The notes: generated from the letters alone by a model not told the origin. Positions 10,366 to 19,658 are shown, counted from the stretch's first letter. The stretch is 64,000 bases of DNA from Streptomyces reniochalinae (GCF_003323735.1 NZ_QOIM01000021.1:1-64000), one strand, 5' to 3'. A program made the numbers and translations.

Positions 10366-11946
10366 ATGATCGACCGTTCCCCGCCCGGCGCCCGGACCAC
10401 CGCGAGCAGCGCGCGGCTGCCCGTCCCCGCCGGACTCGGACGCGGACTCGTCCTCGCCTCGGTCTTCGTCTGCGCGGCCTGCGGGCTCGTCTACGAGCTC
10501 GAACTGGTCGCCGTGGCCTCCTCGCTGGTCGGGGACTCGGTCACCCAGGCCTCCGTCGTGCTGTCCGTCATGGTCTTCGCGATGGGCGTCGGCTCACTGC
10601 TCGCCAAGCGGCTGCCCTGCCACGCCGCCGCCGGCTTCGGCTACGTGGAGGCGCTGCTCGCGCTCGCCGGCGGCGGCTCGGCGATGGCGCTGTACGCCTG
10701 CTTCTCCTGGCTGGGTGAGGCCCGCATCGCGCTCGTCGCCATCTCCTTCACCATCGGGGTGCTGATCGGCGCCGAGATGCCGCTGCTGATGACGCTCATC
10801 CAGCGCATCCGCCAGCAGGACGCGGGCGGCGCGCTCGCCGACCTGTTCGCCGCCGACTACGTGGGGGCGCTCGTCGGCGGACTCACCTTCCCCTTCCTGC
10901 TGCTGCCGCTCTTCGGGCAGTTGACCGGCGCGCTGCTCACCGGCGTCGTCAACGTGCTGGCCGGCGGCCTGGTCGTCCAGTGGCTCTTCCGCCACGACCT
11001 GCCCACCAGGGTGCGGTGGCGGCTGCTGGGCGCCAACGGCTGCGTCCTGGTGCTGCTGTTGTGCGGCGCGGCGTTCGTCGCGCCCTTCGAACGCGCCGCG
11101 CGGCAGGCCGTCTACGGCGGTGACGTGCGGGTCGCCGTCCGCTCCGGCGCACAGGAACTCGTGCTGACCGGCGGCGCCACCCCCGCCGCATGGCCCGACG
11201 CGGGCGAACTGCGGCTCTTCAGGGACGGCCGGCTGGCTGTACGCGGGCCCCGCGCCCACGAGCGCCATGAGGCACTCGTGGGCCCCGCCATGGAGAGCGG
11301 ACCGCACGGGCGGGTGCTGGTCCTGGGCGGCGGCGACGGGCTCAGCGCGCGGGAGGTGCTGCGCCGGCCTGGCGTCAAGCGGGTCACCGTGGTCGAGCCC
11401 GACCCCGGACTCGTCCGGCTCGCCCGGCGCGATCCCGGACTGCTGGCCCTCAACGACGGGGCGCTGGACGACCCGCGGGTCCGCGTGGTGACCGCCGACG
11501 GCTTCGACTGGCTGCGCGAGCGTGCCGCATCCGGCAGGCCCCGCTACGACGTGATCGTCGCCGCGGTCCCCGCCCCCTCCGACGCCGCCACCAGCAAGCT
11601 GTACTCGCAGGAGTTCTACGGGCTGGCCGCCCGCGCGCTGTCCGCCGACGGCCGTCTCGCCGTCCGGGCCGGCTCGCCCGACGCGGACCCGCACGCGTTC
11701 TGGACCGTCGATGCCACGCTCCGCGCCGCCGGGCTGACGACGTGCCCCTACGCGCGCGAGGCCGAGGACCGCGGCTTCCTGCTGGCCCGGCGGGCCGGGG
11801 GCGCGTCCGGGGCCGCGTCCGCAGCCGCGCCCCGGCGGTGCGGCGCGCCAGTGGGGCGCTTCACCGCCGGGGCGCGGCTCGCCGGACGCGCCGACGTCCA
11901 AGAACTGCCGCCCTCCACGCTGATGCACCCCCGCTACCCGGGGTGA
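10366..11946 (+). CDS. Membrane spermidine/spermine synthase-like protein, active-site acids replaced
   Basis: 526 residues. The N-terminal half (about 20-240) has six or seven transmembrane helices. The C-terminal half is a spermidine-synthase Rossmann domain with the nucleotide-binding loop [16 protein letters not shown] (about 315-330) and [11 protein letters not shown]. Aminopropyltransferases normally carry DxxDP after the DVIIV strand. Here [12 protein letters not shown] (about 395-406) has Ala where the catalytic acids are expected, while the following KLYSQEFY is kept. It may therefore bind a ligand without catalysis, or use another chemistry. It forms a pair with the DUF2617 gene just upstream. 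Confidence 0.85.
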   Translation: MIDRSPPGARTTASSARLPVPAGLGRGLVLASVFVCAACGLVYELELVAVASSLVGDSVTQASVVLSVMVFAMGVGSLLAKRLPCHAAAGFGYVEALLALAGGGSAMALYACFSWLGEARIALVAISFTIGVLIGAEMPLLMTLIQRIRQQDAGGALADLFAADYVGALVGGLTFPFLLLPLFGQLTGALLTGVVNVLAGGLVVQWLFRHDLPTRVRWRLLGANGCVLVLLLCGAAFVAPFERAARQAVYGGDVRVAVRSGAQELVLTGGATPAAWPDAGELRLFRDGRLAVRGPRAHERHEALVGPAMESGPHGRVLVLGGGDGLSAREVLRRPGVKRVTVVEPDPGLVRLARRDPGLLALNDGALDDPRVRVVTADGFDWLRERAASGRPRYDVIVAAVPAPSDAATSKLYSQEFYGLAARALSADGRLAVRAGSPDADPHAFWTVDATLRAAGLTTCPYAREAEDRGFLLARRAGGASGAASAAAPRRCGAPVGRFTAGARLAGRADVQELPPSTLMHPRYPG

Positions 11947-12072
11947 GCCGCGCACCTGGGCGGACCGCGGGGCGCGCCCGCAGGACCGAAGACCCCGGGC
12001 GGGGGAGCGAACAGGGGAAAGATCCGGCGCAGTCATATGTGCGGCGGACCGAGGGGTAATAGGCTCCGCCCC

Positions 12073-13131
12073 ATGGAGCACGAGGTGTACGTTCCGTTTT
12101 CCGTCGGCTCTGTACGGGCCGCACTCGCCGACAGCGCGCGCGTCGCCCGCTGCGTCCCCGGGTGGCAGCCAGAACGCCCCGCGGACGCCGGGTCGTCCAC
12201 GGGCGAGGGCGCCGCCCAGCGGTTGGCGGGCCGGCTGAAGGTGCGGATCGGCGGCTCGACCATCACCTACCGCGGCTCTGTCTCGCTCACCCCGCACGGC
12301 CTCACCGGCACCACCGCGGCGCACGACGGGCTGGAGCGGCTGGAGGTGGAGGGCAGCGGCGGCGAGGCGCGGGGCGAGGGCACCGTCGAACTCGCGCTGA
12401 GCGTCGAACCGCGGGTGGCCGACGACGGCGAGGGCACGGCGCTGGTGTGCGTCGGCACCGTCACCGGCACCGGGCGGCTGGCCGGGATCGAGGAGAAGAC
12501 CGCCTCGTCGGCGGGCGTCAGGATGCTGGACCGTTTCGCCGCCGCGCTCGGCGAGAGCATCCGCGACGAGCCGCCGCCGGGCAGCCCCGAGGCCGAAGCG
12601 GCGGGCGGCGCGCCCGCCGGCGGCGAGGTGCCCGGTGGGGGCGCGGAGGAGGACGTCCGCCCCGTCGCGGGCGGTATCGGGGCACCCGACGACAACGAGC
12701 GCGCCATCCCCGGCATCCCGGAACCCGAGGCCGAACCCGACCGCGCGTCCGGCCGCACCGAGGGGGATCGCGCGTCCGGCCGTACCGAGGGTGATCGCGA
12801 GGACGAGCCGGAGTCCACCCCGCTGTTCGAGACGGAGATCCCGCCGTCCTCGCTCGGCCGCGACGACGAGGACGAGGCCGCACGGGCCCCGGGTGACGGC
12901 GCCCCCTCCGATCCGAGCGCGCTCGGCGCCGAAGCGGCGCACGCCCGGCGCACGATGATCGGACGCAGCGCGGAGGAGGTCGATCACGCCCCACCGCGCG
13001 GACGGTACGCGCCCGTACCCGCTCCGGAGCCGAACTCCGCCACCGAGACCCTCCGCTGGGCGGCGCCCGCGGCCGCTGTCGCGGTCGCCGGCGCCGTGGT
13101 CATCGGCCGGGTCTTGCGGCGGCGCCGTTGA
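12073..13131 (+). CDS. SRPBCC/CoxG-like protein with C-terminal membrane anchor
   Basis: 352 residues. Residues 1-~160 form a START-like CoxG domain (MEHEVYVPFSVGSVRAALAD, VARCVPGW, FSVGSV pattern and TGRLAGIEEKTASSAGVRML at its end), similar to the subunit-G family of CO dehydrogenase. A long acidic, Pro/Gly-rich linker follows, containing a near-exact repeat of DRASGRTEG, then a single terminal helix (LRWAAPAAAVAVAGAVVIG) with RRRR at the cytoplasmic end. No CO dehydrogenase genes are near, so the exact role is unknown; lipid or cofactor binding is plausible. ATG 12073 fits the domain start better than the upstream in-frame codon. Confidence 0.75.
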   Translation: MEHEVYVPFSVGSVRAALADSARVARCVPGWQPERPADAGSSTGEGAAQRLAGRLKVRIGGSTITYRGSVSLTPHGLTGTTAAHDGLERLEVEGSGGEARGEGTVELALSVEPRVADDGEGTALVCVGTVTGTGRLAGIEEKTASSAGVRMLDRFAAALGESIRDEPPPGSPEAEAAGGAPAGGEVPGGGAEEDVRPVAGGIGAPDDNERAIPGIPEPEAEPDRASGRTEGDRASGRTEGDREDEPESTPLFETEIPPSSLGRDDEDEAARAPGDGAPSDPSALGAEAAHARRTMIGRSAEEVDHAPPRGRYAPVPAPEPNSATETLRWAAPAAAVAVAGAVVIGRVLRRRR

Positions 13132-13141
13132 AGGCGCCGTT

Positions 13142-14005
13142 ATGGTCGCTGTTATGACTGATCTGCCCACCCCCGCAGAAGCCACGACCGTCGTGCTCAG
13201 CGCCCATGGGACCGAGGTGACGATCGAACCCCAGCGCGGGTGCCGGCTCGCCTCCCTCCGGGTGGGCGGCACGGAACTCCTGCGCCAAGGGCCGGAATAC
13301 GGCTCCTTCGTCATGGCGCCCTGGTGCGGACGCACCGCCCAGGGGCGTTTCCGCAACGGCGGAGAGATGTTCCAACTCCCCGTCAACGCGGGCACCTCCC
13401 GGCCGGAGGCCGGGGGAGGCCCGCACGCCATTCACGGCACCGTGCGGGACGCCGCGTGGCAGCAGGCACCCGGCGCCACCGGGACGAAGGCCGCCTTCAC
13501 CTACGACCTGACCGACCCCTGGCCCTGGGAAGGGCGCGCCACCCAGGTCGTCGAGCTCAGCGACGACGGCGCCGCGCTCACGCTGAAACTCGCCGTCGAG
13601 ACCTTCGACGTCTCCTTCCCCGCCCAGGCCGGATGGCACCCCTGGTTCCTGCGCAACCTCGGCCAGGGCGGGGAGGACGTGCGGCTCGACTTCTCTCCCG
13701 AGTGGCAGGAGGAGCGCGGCGACGACCACATCCCCACCGGCAAACGCGTCGAGCCGCGCCCCGGGCCGTGGGACGACTGCTTCGGGATGCCCGGCGGGGT
13801 CGACGTCCGGCTCACCTGGCCCGGTGAGCTGGAGCTGGCGATCTCTTCCCGCGCCGAGTACGTCGTCGTCTTCGACGAGCCCGACGACTATGTGTGCGTG
13901 GAGCCGCAGAGTGGGCCGCCGAACGGGTTGAACTCCCACCCTCGGCAGGTGACGCCGATCGATCCGCTGGAGCTCACCACGACGTGGTCCTTTACCCGTT
14001 TGTGA
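13142..14005 (+). CDS. Aldose 1-epimerase (mutarotase) family protein
   Basis: 287 residues, a galactose-mutarotase-like beta sandwich: RGCRLASLRVGGTELLRQGPE, MAPWCGRTAQGRF, the conserved His in HAIHGTVRDAAW, a second His in FPAQAGWHPWFLRN, and Glu near the end in YVCVEPQSGPPNG. These are the family's catalytic positions (two His, one Glu). It would interconvert sugar anomers or, as in YeaD-like members, hexose 6-phosphates. The GAAGG that overlaps the previous stop is seven bases before ATG 13142; a second ATG at 13154 is possible. It probably lies in an operon with the CoxG-like gene. Confidence 0.85.
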   Translation: MVAVMTDLPTPAEATTVVLSAHGTEVTIEPQRGCRLASLRVGGTELLRQGPEYGSFVMAPWCGRTAQGRFRNGGEMFQLPVNAGTSRPEAGGGPHAIHGTVRDAAWQQAPGATGTKAAFTYDLTDPWPWEGRATQVVELSDDGAALTLKLAVETFDVSFPAQAGWHPWFLRNLGQGGEDVRLDFSPEWQEERGDDHIPTGKRVEPRPGPWDDCFGMPGGVDVRLTWPGELELAISSRAEYVVVFDEPDDYVCVEPQSGPPNGLNSHPRQVTPIDPLELTTTWSFTRL

Positions 14006-14337
14006 CGAGCTCCCGCTGAGTGGGGCTGCGCCCCCTGCCTCTGCCGGATGTGGTCTTCCCCTTCTTTCGTGAGGGTGCTCTCGGCCGTGGTGGGGGCTCC
14101 GCCCCCAGACCCCCTTGGCCTCGCCGGCCGGGCGTTGGGGCGGCTCCGCCCCCCAACGGCCCCCCGCTACGGGGGCTCCGCCCCCCTAGGAGCCCCCCTG
14201 GGTATCAAGGGGCACCCTCTTGTGTGAGAGGCGGCGCAGCGCTTGCGTGTAGGGGCTCTCGTCGGGTGCGGGGTGTGGGGGGGCCACCGGTGGGGCTGTC
14301 GCTGAGGCCGGTTCCGGGGAACATAGGCTGAGGTCTC
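14006..14337. other. Intergenic stretch with GGGGGCTCCGCCCCC hairpin repeats
   Basis: Between the epimerase stop and pyrE. It contains several copies of the self-complementary GGGGCTCCGCCCC motif (near 14094, 14140 and 14168) that is abundant in Streptomyces intergenic DNA, presumably acting as terminators. Open frames across it have no recognisable protein character. Confidence 0.6.
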
Positions 14338-14877
14338 ATGGATGAGACGCGGGACGCGCTGCTGCGGCAGATCAAGGACAAGGCCGTGGTGCACGGCAGG
14401 GTGACGCTCTCCTCGGGTGCGGAGGCCGACTTCTACGTCGATCTGCGCCGCATCACCCTGGACGGCGAGTCCGCACCGCTGGCGGGTCAGGTCATGCTGG
14501 ACGCGACGGCGGAGCTGGACTACGACGCCGTGGGGGGTCTGACGCTGGGCGCCGACCCGGTCGCGTCGGCGATGATGCACGCGGCGGCGGCTCGCGGCCG
14601 GCGGCTGGACGCGTTCGTCGTCCGCAAGGCGGGCAAGCAGCACGGTCTCCAGCGCCGGATCGAGGGCCCGGACGTGGCGGGCCGGCGGGTGCTGATCGTC
14701 GAGGACACGTCGACGACGGGGAACTCGCCGCTGACCGCGGTGGAGGCGGCGCGCCAGGCGGGCGCGGAGGTGGTCGCGGTGGCGACCATCGTGGAGCGGG
14801 GCGCTGCCGCGGCCATGGAGCGCGCGGGGGTCCCGTACGTATACGCGTTCGATTTGCAGGATCTGGCGCTCGGCTGA
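14338..14877 (+). CDS. pyrE: Orotate phosphoribosyltransferase
   Basis: 179 residues, the usual bacterial length. It contains HGRVTLSSGAEADFYVDLRRITLDG at the N terminus, FVVRKAGKQHG in the flexible catalytic loop, and the PRPP-binding motif VLIVEDTSTTGNS. It joins orotate to PRPP to give orotidine 5'-phosphate, the fifth step of UMP synthesis, in the cytosol. The start is ATG 14338. The neighbours are unrelated to pyrimidines; placement just before fba matches Streptomyces gene order. Confidence 0.95.
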   Translation: MDETRDALLRQIKDKAVVHGRVTLSSGAEADFYVDLRRITLDGESAPLAGQVMLDATAELDYDAVGGLTLGADPVASAMMHAAAARGRRLDAFVVRKAGKQHGLQRRIEGPDVAGRRVLIVEDTSTTGNSPLTAVEAARQAGAEVVAVATIVERGAAAAMERAGVPYVYAFDLQDLALG

Positions 14878-14895
14878 CGTCTCTCGTGGGCCGAT

Positions 14896-14909
14896 GTTTC
14901 ACGTGGAAC
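14896..14909. other. parS-like ParB-binding palindrome
   Basis: GTTTCACGTGGAAC differs at one of 14 positions from the Streptomyces parS palindrome GTTTCACGTGAAAC. It lies in the gap between pyrE and fba, 19 bases after the pyrE stop. ParB bound at parS organises the origin region for segregation, and sites are clustered within a few hundred kb of oriC. Confidence 0.65.
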
Positions 14910-15084
14910 CGCGCCACCGCCCAGGCCGCGCGTCACTCCCTTGGAGCAACGGCTTAGTGAACTCGTGAACACCCGCGTCCGGAGCACTCGGGCCCGTCTG
15001 GGAGGATGGGCCCGACGATGAAGTCGCCGTTGACGTTCCGTTGATCCGCAGCCGGATACCACGCACACCCCGAGGAGCGGTCTG

Positions 15085-16116
15085 ATGCCCATCGCAACCC
15101 CCGACGTCTACAACGAGATGCTCGATCGGGCGAAGGAAGGCAAGTTCGCCTACCCCGCCATCAACGTCACCTCGACGCAGACGCTGCACGCCGCGCTGCG
15201 CGGCTTCGCCGAGGCGGAGAGCGACGGCATCGTGCAGATCTCGACGGGCGGGGCCGAGTTCCTGGGCGGCCAGTACAGCAAGGACATGGTCAGCGGCGCG
15301 GTGGCGCTCGCCGAGTTCGCCCACATCGTCGCGAAGAAGTACCCGGTCAACGTCGCCCTGCACACCGACCACTGCCCCAAGGACAAGCTCGACGGCTACG
15401 TCCGTCCGCTGATCGCGGTCTCCCGGGAGCGCGTCCAGCGCGGTGAGAACCCGCTGTTCCAGTCGCACATGTGGGACGGCTCGGCCGAGACCCTCAAGGA
15501 CAACCTGGAGATCGGCCAGGAGCTGCTGGCCGAGGCCGCCGCCGCGAAGATCATCCTTGAGGTCGAGATCACCCCGACAGGTGGCGAGGAGGACGGCGTC
15601 ACCCACGAGATCAACGACGAGCTGTACACCACGGTCGAGGACGCGGTGCGCACGGCCGAGGCGCTGGGCCTGGGCGAGAAGGGCCGCTACCTGCTGGCCG
15701 CCTCGTTCGGCAACGTGCACGGCGTCTACAAGCCGGGCAACGTGGTGCTCCGTCCCGAGCTGCTCAAGGACCTCCAGACGGGGGTCGCCGAGAAGTTCCA
15801 GAAGCCGGCGGGCAGCCGCCCGTTCGACTTCGTCTTCCACGGGGGCTCCGGCTCCACGGAGGAGGAGATCGCCACCGCGCTGCAGAACGGCGTTGTGAAG
15901 ATGAACCTCGACACCGACACCCAGTACGCCTTCACCCGCCCTGTCGCCGCGCACATGTTCGCGAACTACGACGGTGTGCTGAAGGTGGACGGCGAGGTCG
16001 GCAACAAGAAGGTCTACGACCCGCGCAGCTGGGGCAAGGCCGCCGAGAAGGGCATGGCCGAGCGCGTGCAGACCGCCTGCGCCAACCTGCGCTCCACCGG
16101 CACCCGCCTGAAGTGA
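15085..16116 (+). CDS. fba: Class II fructose-bisphosphate aldolase
   Basis: 343 residues, the length of class IIA enzymes. Key features: zinc and catalytic residues in VALHTDHCPKDK, the second zinc region in LAASFGNVHGVYKPGN, and the phosphate-binding FVFHGGSGSTEEE and NLDTDTQYAF. It splits fructose 1,6-bisphosphate to the two triose phosphates in glycolysis, and makes it in gluconeogenesis. ATG 15085 follows a GAGGAGCGG ribosome site. Monocistronic: a terminator hairpin follows. Confidence 0.97.
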   Translation: MPIATPDVYNEMLDRAKEGKFAYPAINVTSTQTLHAALRGFAEAESDGIVQISTGGAEFLGGQYSKDMVSGAVALAEFAHIVAKKYPVNVALHTDHCPKDKLDGYVRPLIAVSRERVQRGENPLFQSHMWDGSAETLKDNLEIGQELLAEAAAAKIILEVEITPTGGEEDGVTHEINDELYTTVEDAVRTAEALGLGEKGRYLLAASFGNVHGVYKPGNVVLRPELLKDLQTGVAEKFQKPAGSRPFDFVFHGGSGSTEEEIATALQNGVVKMNLDTDTQYAFTRPVAAHMFANYDGVLKVDGEVGNKKVYDPRSWGKAAEKGMAERVQTACANLRSTGTRLK

Positions 16117-16160
16117 CGCGCCTTTGAGCGAGCGCGTGCCCGGCGCCGCGGGAGGTCTTC

Positions 16161-16198
16161 GGCCCGGGTCCGCCCCCTCCGAGGGGTGGGCCCGGGCC
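16161..16198 (+). terminator. Intrinsic terminator of fba
   Basis: GGCCCGGGTCC pairs with the GGGCCCGGGCC side through an imperfect GC stem, followed directly by TTTC. It begins 45 bases after the fba stop. Confidence 0.75.
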
Positions 16199-16265
16199 TT
16201 TCGCTATGCATCCGTAACCCGCTGACCATTGTGTTCGCCCCTGTGCCGCCCCGCAGACTGGGCCG

Positions 16266-17933
16266 GTGGACAGCACATCACTGCGGACGGGCAAGTCCGC
16301 ACTGCGCAAGAGTAAGGCCGCCGCCTGGGAGTTTCTCCAGGGGCTCGGCAAGACGTTCATGCTGCCGGTCGCCCTGCTGGCGTTCTGCGGCATCATCCTC
16401 GGCGTCGGCTCGTCGCTCTCCAGCGACGCCGTCACCGGCAACCTGACCTTCCTCCAGGGCGAGGGTTTCCATCTCGTCTTCACCTGGATGGCCAACACGG
16501 GGCAGACGGCCTTCACGTTCCTGCCCGTGCTGTTCGCCATGGCCATTCCGCTGGGCCTGGCCCGCGAGGACAAGGGGGTCGCCGCGTTCTCCGGGTTCGT
16601 CGGGTACGTGGCGATGAACCTGGCGGTCAACTTCTTCCTCACCGCCAAGGGCGTCGACCTGGAGGACAAGGACGCGATCGCGCACTACGGCATCGCCGAC
16701 GTCCTGGGCATCCAGTCGATCGACACCGGGCTGCTGGGGGCCGTCGTGGTCGGCATCGTCGTCTCGGTGCTGCACCGCCGCTTCCGGACCCAGCGGATGC
16801 CGGACGCGCTGGCGTTCTTCGGCGGGCTGCGCTTCGTGCCGATCGTCTCGACGCTGGTGCTGAGCGTGGCCGGGCTGCTCGTGCCGCTGGTGTGGCCGAC
16901 GTTCAACGGGTGGATCAGGGACCTGGGCGAGGCCATCGGGCACACAGGGGTGTTCGGGCCGTTCTTCTTCGGCGCGGGTGAGGTGCTGCTGCGCCCGGTG
17001 GGGCTGCACCACATCCTGGTGGCGATGTTCCGCTTCACCGACGTGGGCGGCGCGGGCACCGTCTGCGGCGAGCACGTCAGCGGCGCGCTCAACCTCTTCT
17101 ACGCGCAACTGAACTGCGACGCCGCGGCGAACGGTGACGTCACCTCCGCGACCCACTTCCTCTCGCAGGGCAAGATGCCCGCCTACCTGGGCGGACTGCC
17201 CGGCGCGGCGCTCGCCATGTACCACTGTGCGCGGCGCGCCATGCGCCCCGAGATCAAGGCGCTGCTGATCTCCGGTGTGGTGGCCTGCGTGGTCGGCGGG
17301 ATCACCGAGCCGCTGGAGTTCCTGTTCCTGTTCATCGCGCCGTGGCTGTACCTCCTGCACGCGGTGCTGGTGGGGCTGGGCTTCTTGACGTCGGCCGTGC
17401 TGGGCGTCTTCATCGGCAACACCGACGGCAACGTCATCGACTGGTTCGTCTTCGGGGTGCTCCAGGGCACGACCACCCGGTGGTACCTGGTGCCGGTGAT
17501 CGCGGCGGTGTGGTTCGCGGTGTACTACTTCCTCTTCCGCTGGGCGATCCGGCGCTTCGACCTCAGGACCCCTGGGCGGGAGGCCCCGGACGAGGAGGAG
17601 GAAGCGAGCGAGGACGAGGGCGCTGCCGTGTCGGAGGGGGCCGCTAAGGCGGAGCCGGCCGCGCCGAAGCTGGTCGCCGGCCGGTACGACCCCGCGGCGC
17701 TGCTGGACGCGATCGGCGGCCCGGACAACATACGCACCCTGGACAACTGCATCACCCGGCTGAGGATGACCGTCGAGGACGCCGCACGCCTCGACGAGGC
17801 GCGGCTGAAGAAGCTCGGCGCCGTCGGCGTGGTCACCCTCGATCCGCACACCGTGCAGGTCGTCATCGGTCCGCAGGTGCAGTCGGTCAAGGACGCCATC
17901 GAGGGGCTGCTTCCCGGCAGGAGGAGCGCGTGA
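16266..17933 (+). CDS. PTS sugar permease, fused EIIC and EIIB domains (MalX-like)
   Basis: 555 residues. The N-terminal ~430 form a glucose/maltose/N-acetylglucosamine-family EIIC with about ten transmembrane helices and HHILVAMFRFTDVGG, GGITEPLEFLFLFIAPWLY signatures. A Glu/Ala-rich linker leads to an EIIB domain whose phosphorylated cysteine is in LDNCITRLRM. No EIIA domain is present, so a separate EIIA (crr type) is needed. The stop overlaps the start of a MalY-like lyase (GTGA), the same partnership as E. coli malX-malY. The GTG start at 16266 lacks a clear ribosome site and may be leaderless. Sugar unknown. Confidence 0.85.
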   Translation: MDSTSLRTGKSALRKSKAAAWEFLQGLGKTFMLPVALLAFCGIILGVGSSLSSDAVTGNLTFLQGEGFHLVFTWMANTGQTAFTFLPVLFAMAIPLGLAREDKGVAAFSGFVGYVAMNLAVNFFLTAKGVDLEDKDAIAHYGIADVLGIQSIDTGLLGAVVVGIVVSVLHRRFRTQRMPDALAFFGGLRFVPIVSTLVLSVAGLLVPLVWPTFNGWIRDLGEAIGHTGVFGPFFFGAGEVLLRPVGLHHILVAMFRFTDVGGAGTVCGEHVSGALNLFYAQLNCDAAANGDVTSATHFLSQGKMPAYLGGLPGAALAMYHCARRAMRPEIKALLISGVVACVVGGITEPLEFLFLFIAPWLYLLHAVLVGLGFLTSAVLGVFIGNTDGNVIDWFVFGVLQGTTTRWYLVPVIAAVWFAVYYFLFRWAIRRFDLRTPGREAPDEEEEASEDEGAAVSEGAAKAEPAAPKLVAGRYDPAALLDAIGGPDNIRTLDNCITRLRMTVEDAARLDEARLKKLGAVGVVTLDPHTVQVVIGPQVQSVKDAIEGLLPGRRSA

Positions 17934-19090
17934 GCGCGGCCTACGACTTCGACCGGGTCGTCGAGCGGCACGGCACCTGGTGCACCCAGTGGGACTACGT
18001 GCAGGACCGCTTCGGGGTGCCGGGGCTGCTGCCGTTCACGATCTCCGACATGGACTTCGAGACGGCCCCCGAGGTGCTGGAGGCGCTGCGGCGGCGGCTC
18101 GACCACGGGGTGCTGGGCTACTCGCGCTGGCGGCAGGGCGACTTCCTGTCCGCCGTCACCGACTGGTACGCGCGGCGGTACGAGACCGCCGTCGACCCCG
18201 ACTGGGTGGTCTACGGGCCGTCGGTGATCTACCAGGTCTCGCAGCTGCTGCGGCTGTGGTCCGGGCCCGGTGACGGCGTCGTCGTGCACACCCCTTGCTA
18301 CGACGCCTTCCCCAAGGTGCTGGCCGCGCACGAGCGGGAGTTGCGCGGCTGCCCCGTCGGGGACGCCGCGGCACTGGAGCGGCTGCTGGCGCTGCCCGAC
18401 ACCCGGGTGCTGCTGCTGTGCTCCCCGCACAACCCCACGGGCCGGGTGTGGACGGAAGGGGAGCTGGCGCACATGGCGCGGCTGTGCGCCCGCCACGACG
18501 TGGCCGTGATCAGCGACGAAATCCACGCGGACCTCGCCCATCCGCCGCACCGCCACAGGCCCTGGGTCCGCCACGGCACGGGCCGCTGGGCGGTGCTGAA
18601 CTCCGCCTCGAAGTCGTTCAACATCCCGGCGCTCACCGGGAGCTACGGCATCGTGCGGGACGAGGCGTCGCGGGAGGGCTATCTGCGGGCGCTCAAGGAG
18701 GCGGACGGGCTCTCCTCACCTGCCGTGCTCTCCCTCGTCGGGCACATCGCCGCCTACCGCGAGGGCGAGCGGTGGCTGGCGGAGCTGCGGGACTACGTGC
18801 ACGGCAACCTGCGCATGGTCGCCGAGCGGCTGGCGGCCGCCTTCCCCGCCCTGGGCTGGGAGCCGCCCGAGGCCGGCTACCTGGCCTGGATCGACCTGCG
18901 CGGCCTGGGCACGGCGCCCTTCGACGACGCGGCGCTGCAACGTGAACTGATCGAGAACGAGAAGGTCGCCGTCATGCCGGGGACGGCGTACGGCGCTCCC
19001 GGTTTCGTCCGGCTGAACGTCGGCTGCCCCCGCTCCAAGGCCGAGGCGGGCATCGACGCGTTGGTCGCGGCGCTGCGCCGGGTGTGCTGA
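17930..19090 (+). CDS. MalY/PatB-type PLP C-S lyase or aminotransferase
   Basis: 386 residues of the MalY/PatB subgroup: N-terminal FDRVVERHGTWCTQWDYV, the LPFTISDMDFETAPEV motif characteristic of the subgroup, LCSPHNPTGRVW, and the PLP lysine in LNSASKSFNIPALTGSYG. Members cleave cystathionine or other C-S bonds; E. coli MalY also represses the maltose regulon by binding MalT. Translationally coupled to the PTS gene (four-base overlap). Whether it acts in sulfur metabolism or as a regulator here cannot be told. Confidence 0.88.
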   Translation: MSAAYDFDRVVERHGTWCTQWDYVQDRFGVPGLLPFTISDMDFETAPEVLEALRRRLDHGVLGYSRWRQGDFLSAVTDWYARRYETAVDPDWVVYGPSVIYQVSQLLRLWSGPGDGVVVHTPCYDAFPKVLAAHERELRGCPVGDAAALERLLALPDTRVLLLCSPHNPTGRVWTEGELAHMARLCARHDVAVISDEIHADLAHPPHRHRPWVRHGTGRWAVLNSASKSFNIPALTGSYGIVRDEASREGYLRALKEADGLSSPAVLSLVGHIAAYREGERWLAELRDYVHGNLRMVAERLAAAFPALGWEPPEAGYLAWIDLRGLGTAPFDDAALQRELIENEKVAVMPGTAYGAPGFVRLNVGCPRSKAEAGIDALVAALRRVC

Positions 19091-19159
19091 GGGCCGGCGG
19101 AACCCGGGGTACGGACAGGCCAGCGCTGGACGGGTCCCGGGTGGGGGACACTGGGGCTC

Positions 19160-19573
19160 ATGGCCATTCACGAGAACCTGCTCGGGGGTCCTCCCCCGAC
19201 CCATCTGCCCGATGATCCCGAGCCCCGCGAGCTGCTCGCCGCCGGGACGGCGCCCGCCGAGGTCGCCGCGCAGCACCCGACGTCGTCGCTGGCGTGGGCG
19301 CAGCTCGCCGACGACGCGTTCGAGGCGGGCAACGTCGTCGCGTCGTACGCGTACGCGCGCACCGGCTACCACCGGGGCCTGGACGCGCTGCGCCGCAACG
19401 GCTGGAAGGGGCACGGGCCCGTGCCGTTCGAGCACGAGCCGAACCGGGGCTTCCTGCGGGCGCTGCACGCCCTCGCGCGGGCCGCGCAGACGATCGGTGA
19501 GCAGGAGGAGTACGAGCGGTGCAGCTCCTTTTTGAAGGAGAGCTCGCCCACGGCGGCCTCCACCCTGGGCTGA
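19160..19573 (+). CDS. DUF3151 family protein
   Basis: 137 residues, starting MAIHENLLGGPPPTHLPDDP, with ASYAYARTGYHRGLDALRRNGWKGHGPVPFEHEPNRGFLRAL in its second half, which reads as a TPR-like helical repeat. It is conserved across actinobacteria and cytosolic; its function is unknown. It stands alone just before the kynurenine operon, followed by a hairpin at 19633-19658. Confidence 0.85.
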   Translation: MAIHENLLGGPPPTHLPDDPEPRELLAAGTAPAEVAAQHPTSSLAWAQLADDAFEAGNVVASYAYARTGYHRGLDALRRNGWKGHGPVPFEHEPNRGFLRALHALARAAQTIGEQEEYERCSSFLKESSPTAASTLG

Positions 19574-19632
19574 GCGCGGCCGGTGGGACGCGGCCCGTGA
19601 TGGGGCGTGCCTGAGCTGCGCCGGTGTGCGGA

Positions 19633-19658
19633 CGGCGGCGGTGACCTTGCCGCCGCCG
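19633..19658. terminator. GC hairpin between DUF3151 and kyn operon
   Basis: CGGCGGCGG and CCGCCGCCG pair around an eight-base loop (TGACCTTG). No T-run. It may end the DUF3151 transcript or fold in the kyn leader. Confidence 0.45.

Noticed and set aside
10594..13431. 945-codon minus-strand frame across three plus-strand genes
   Set aside because: Covers unrelated genes and intergenic DNA alike, which a real gene would not; no recognisable domain.
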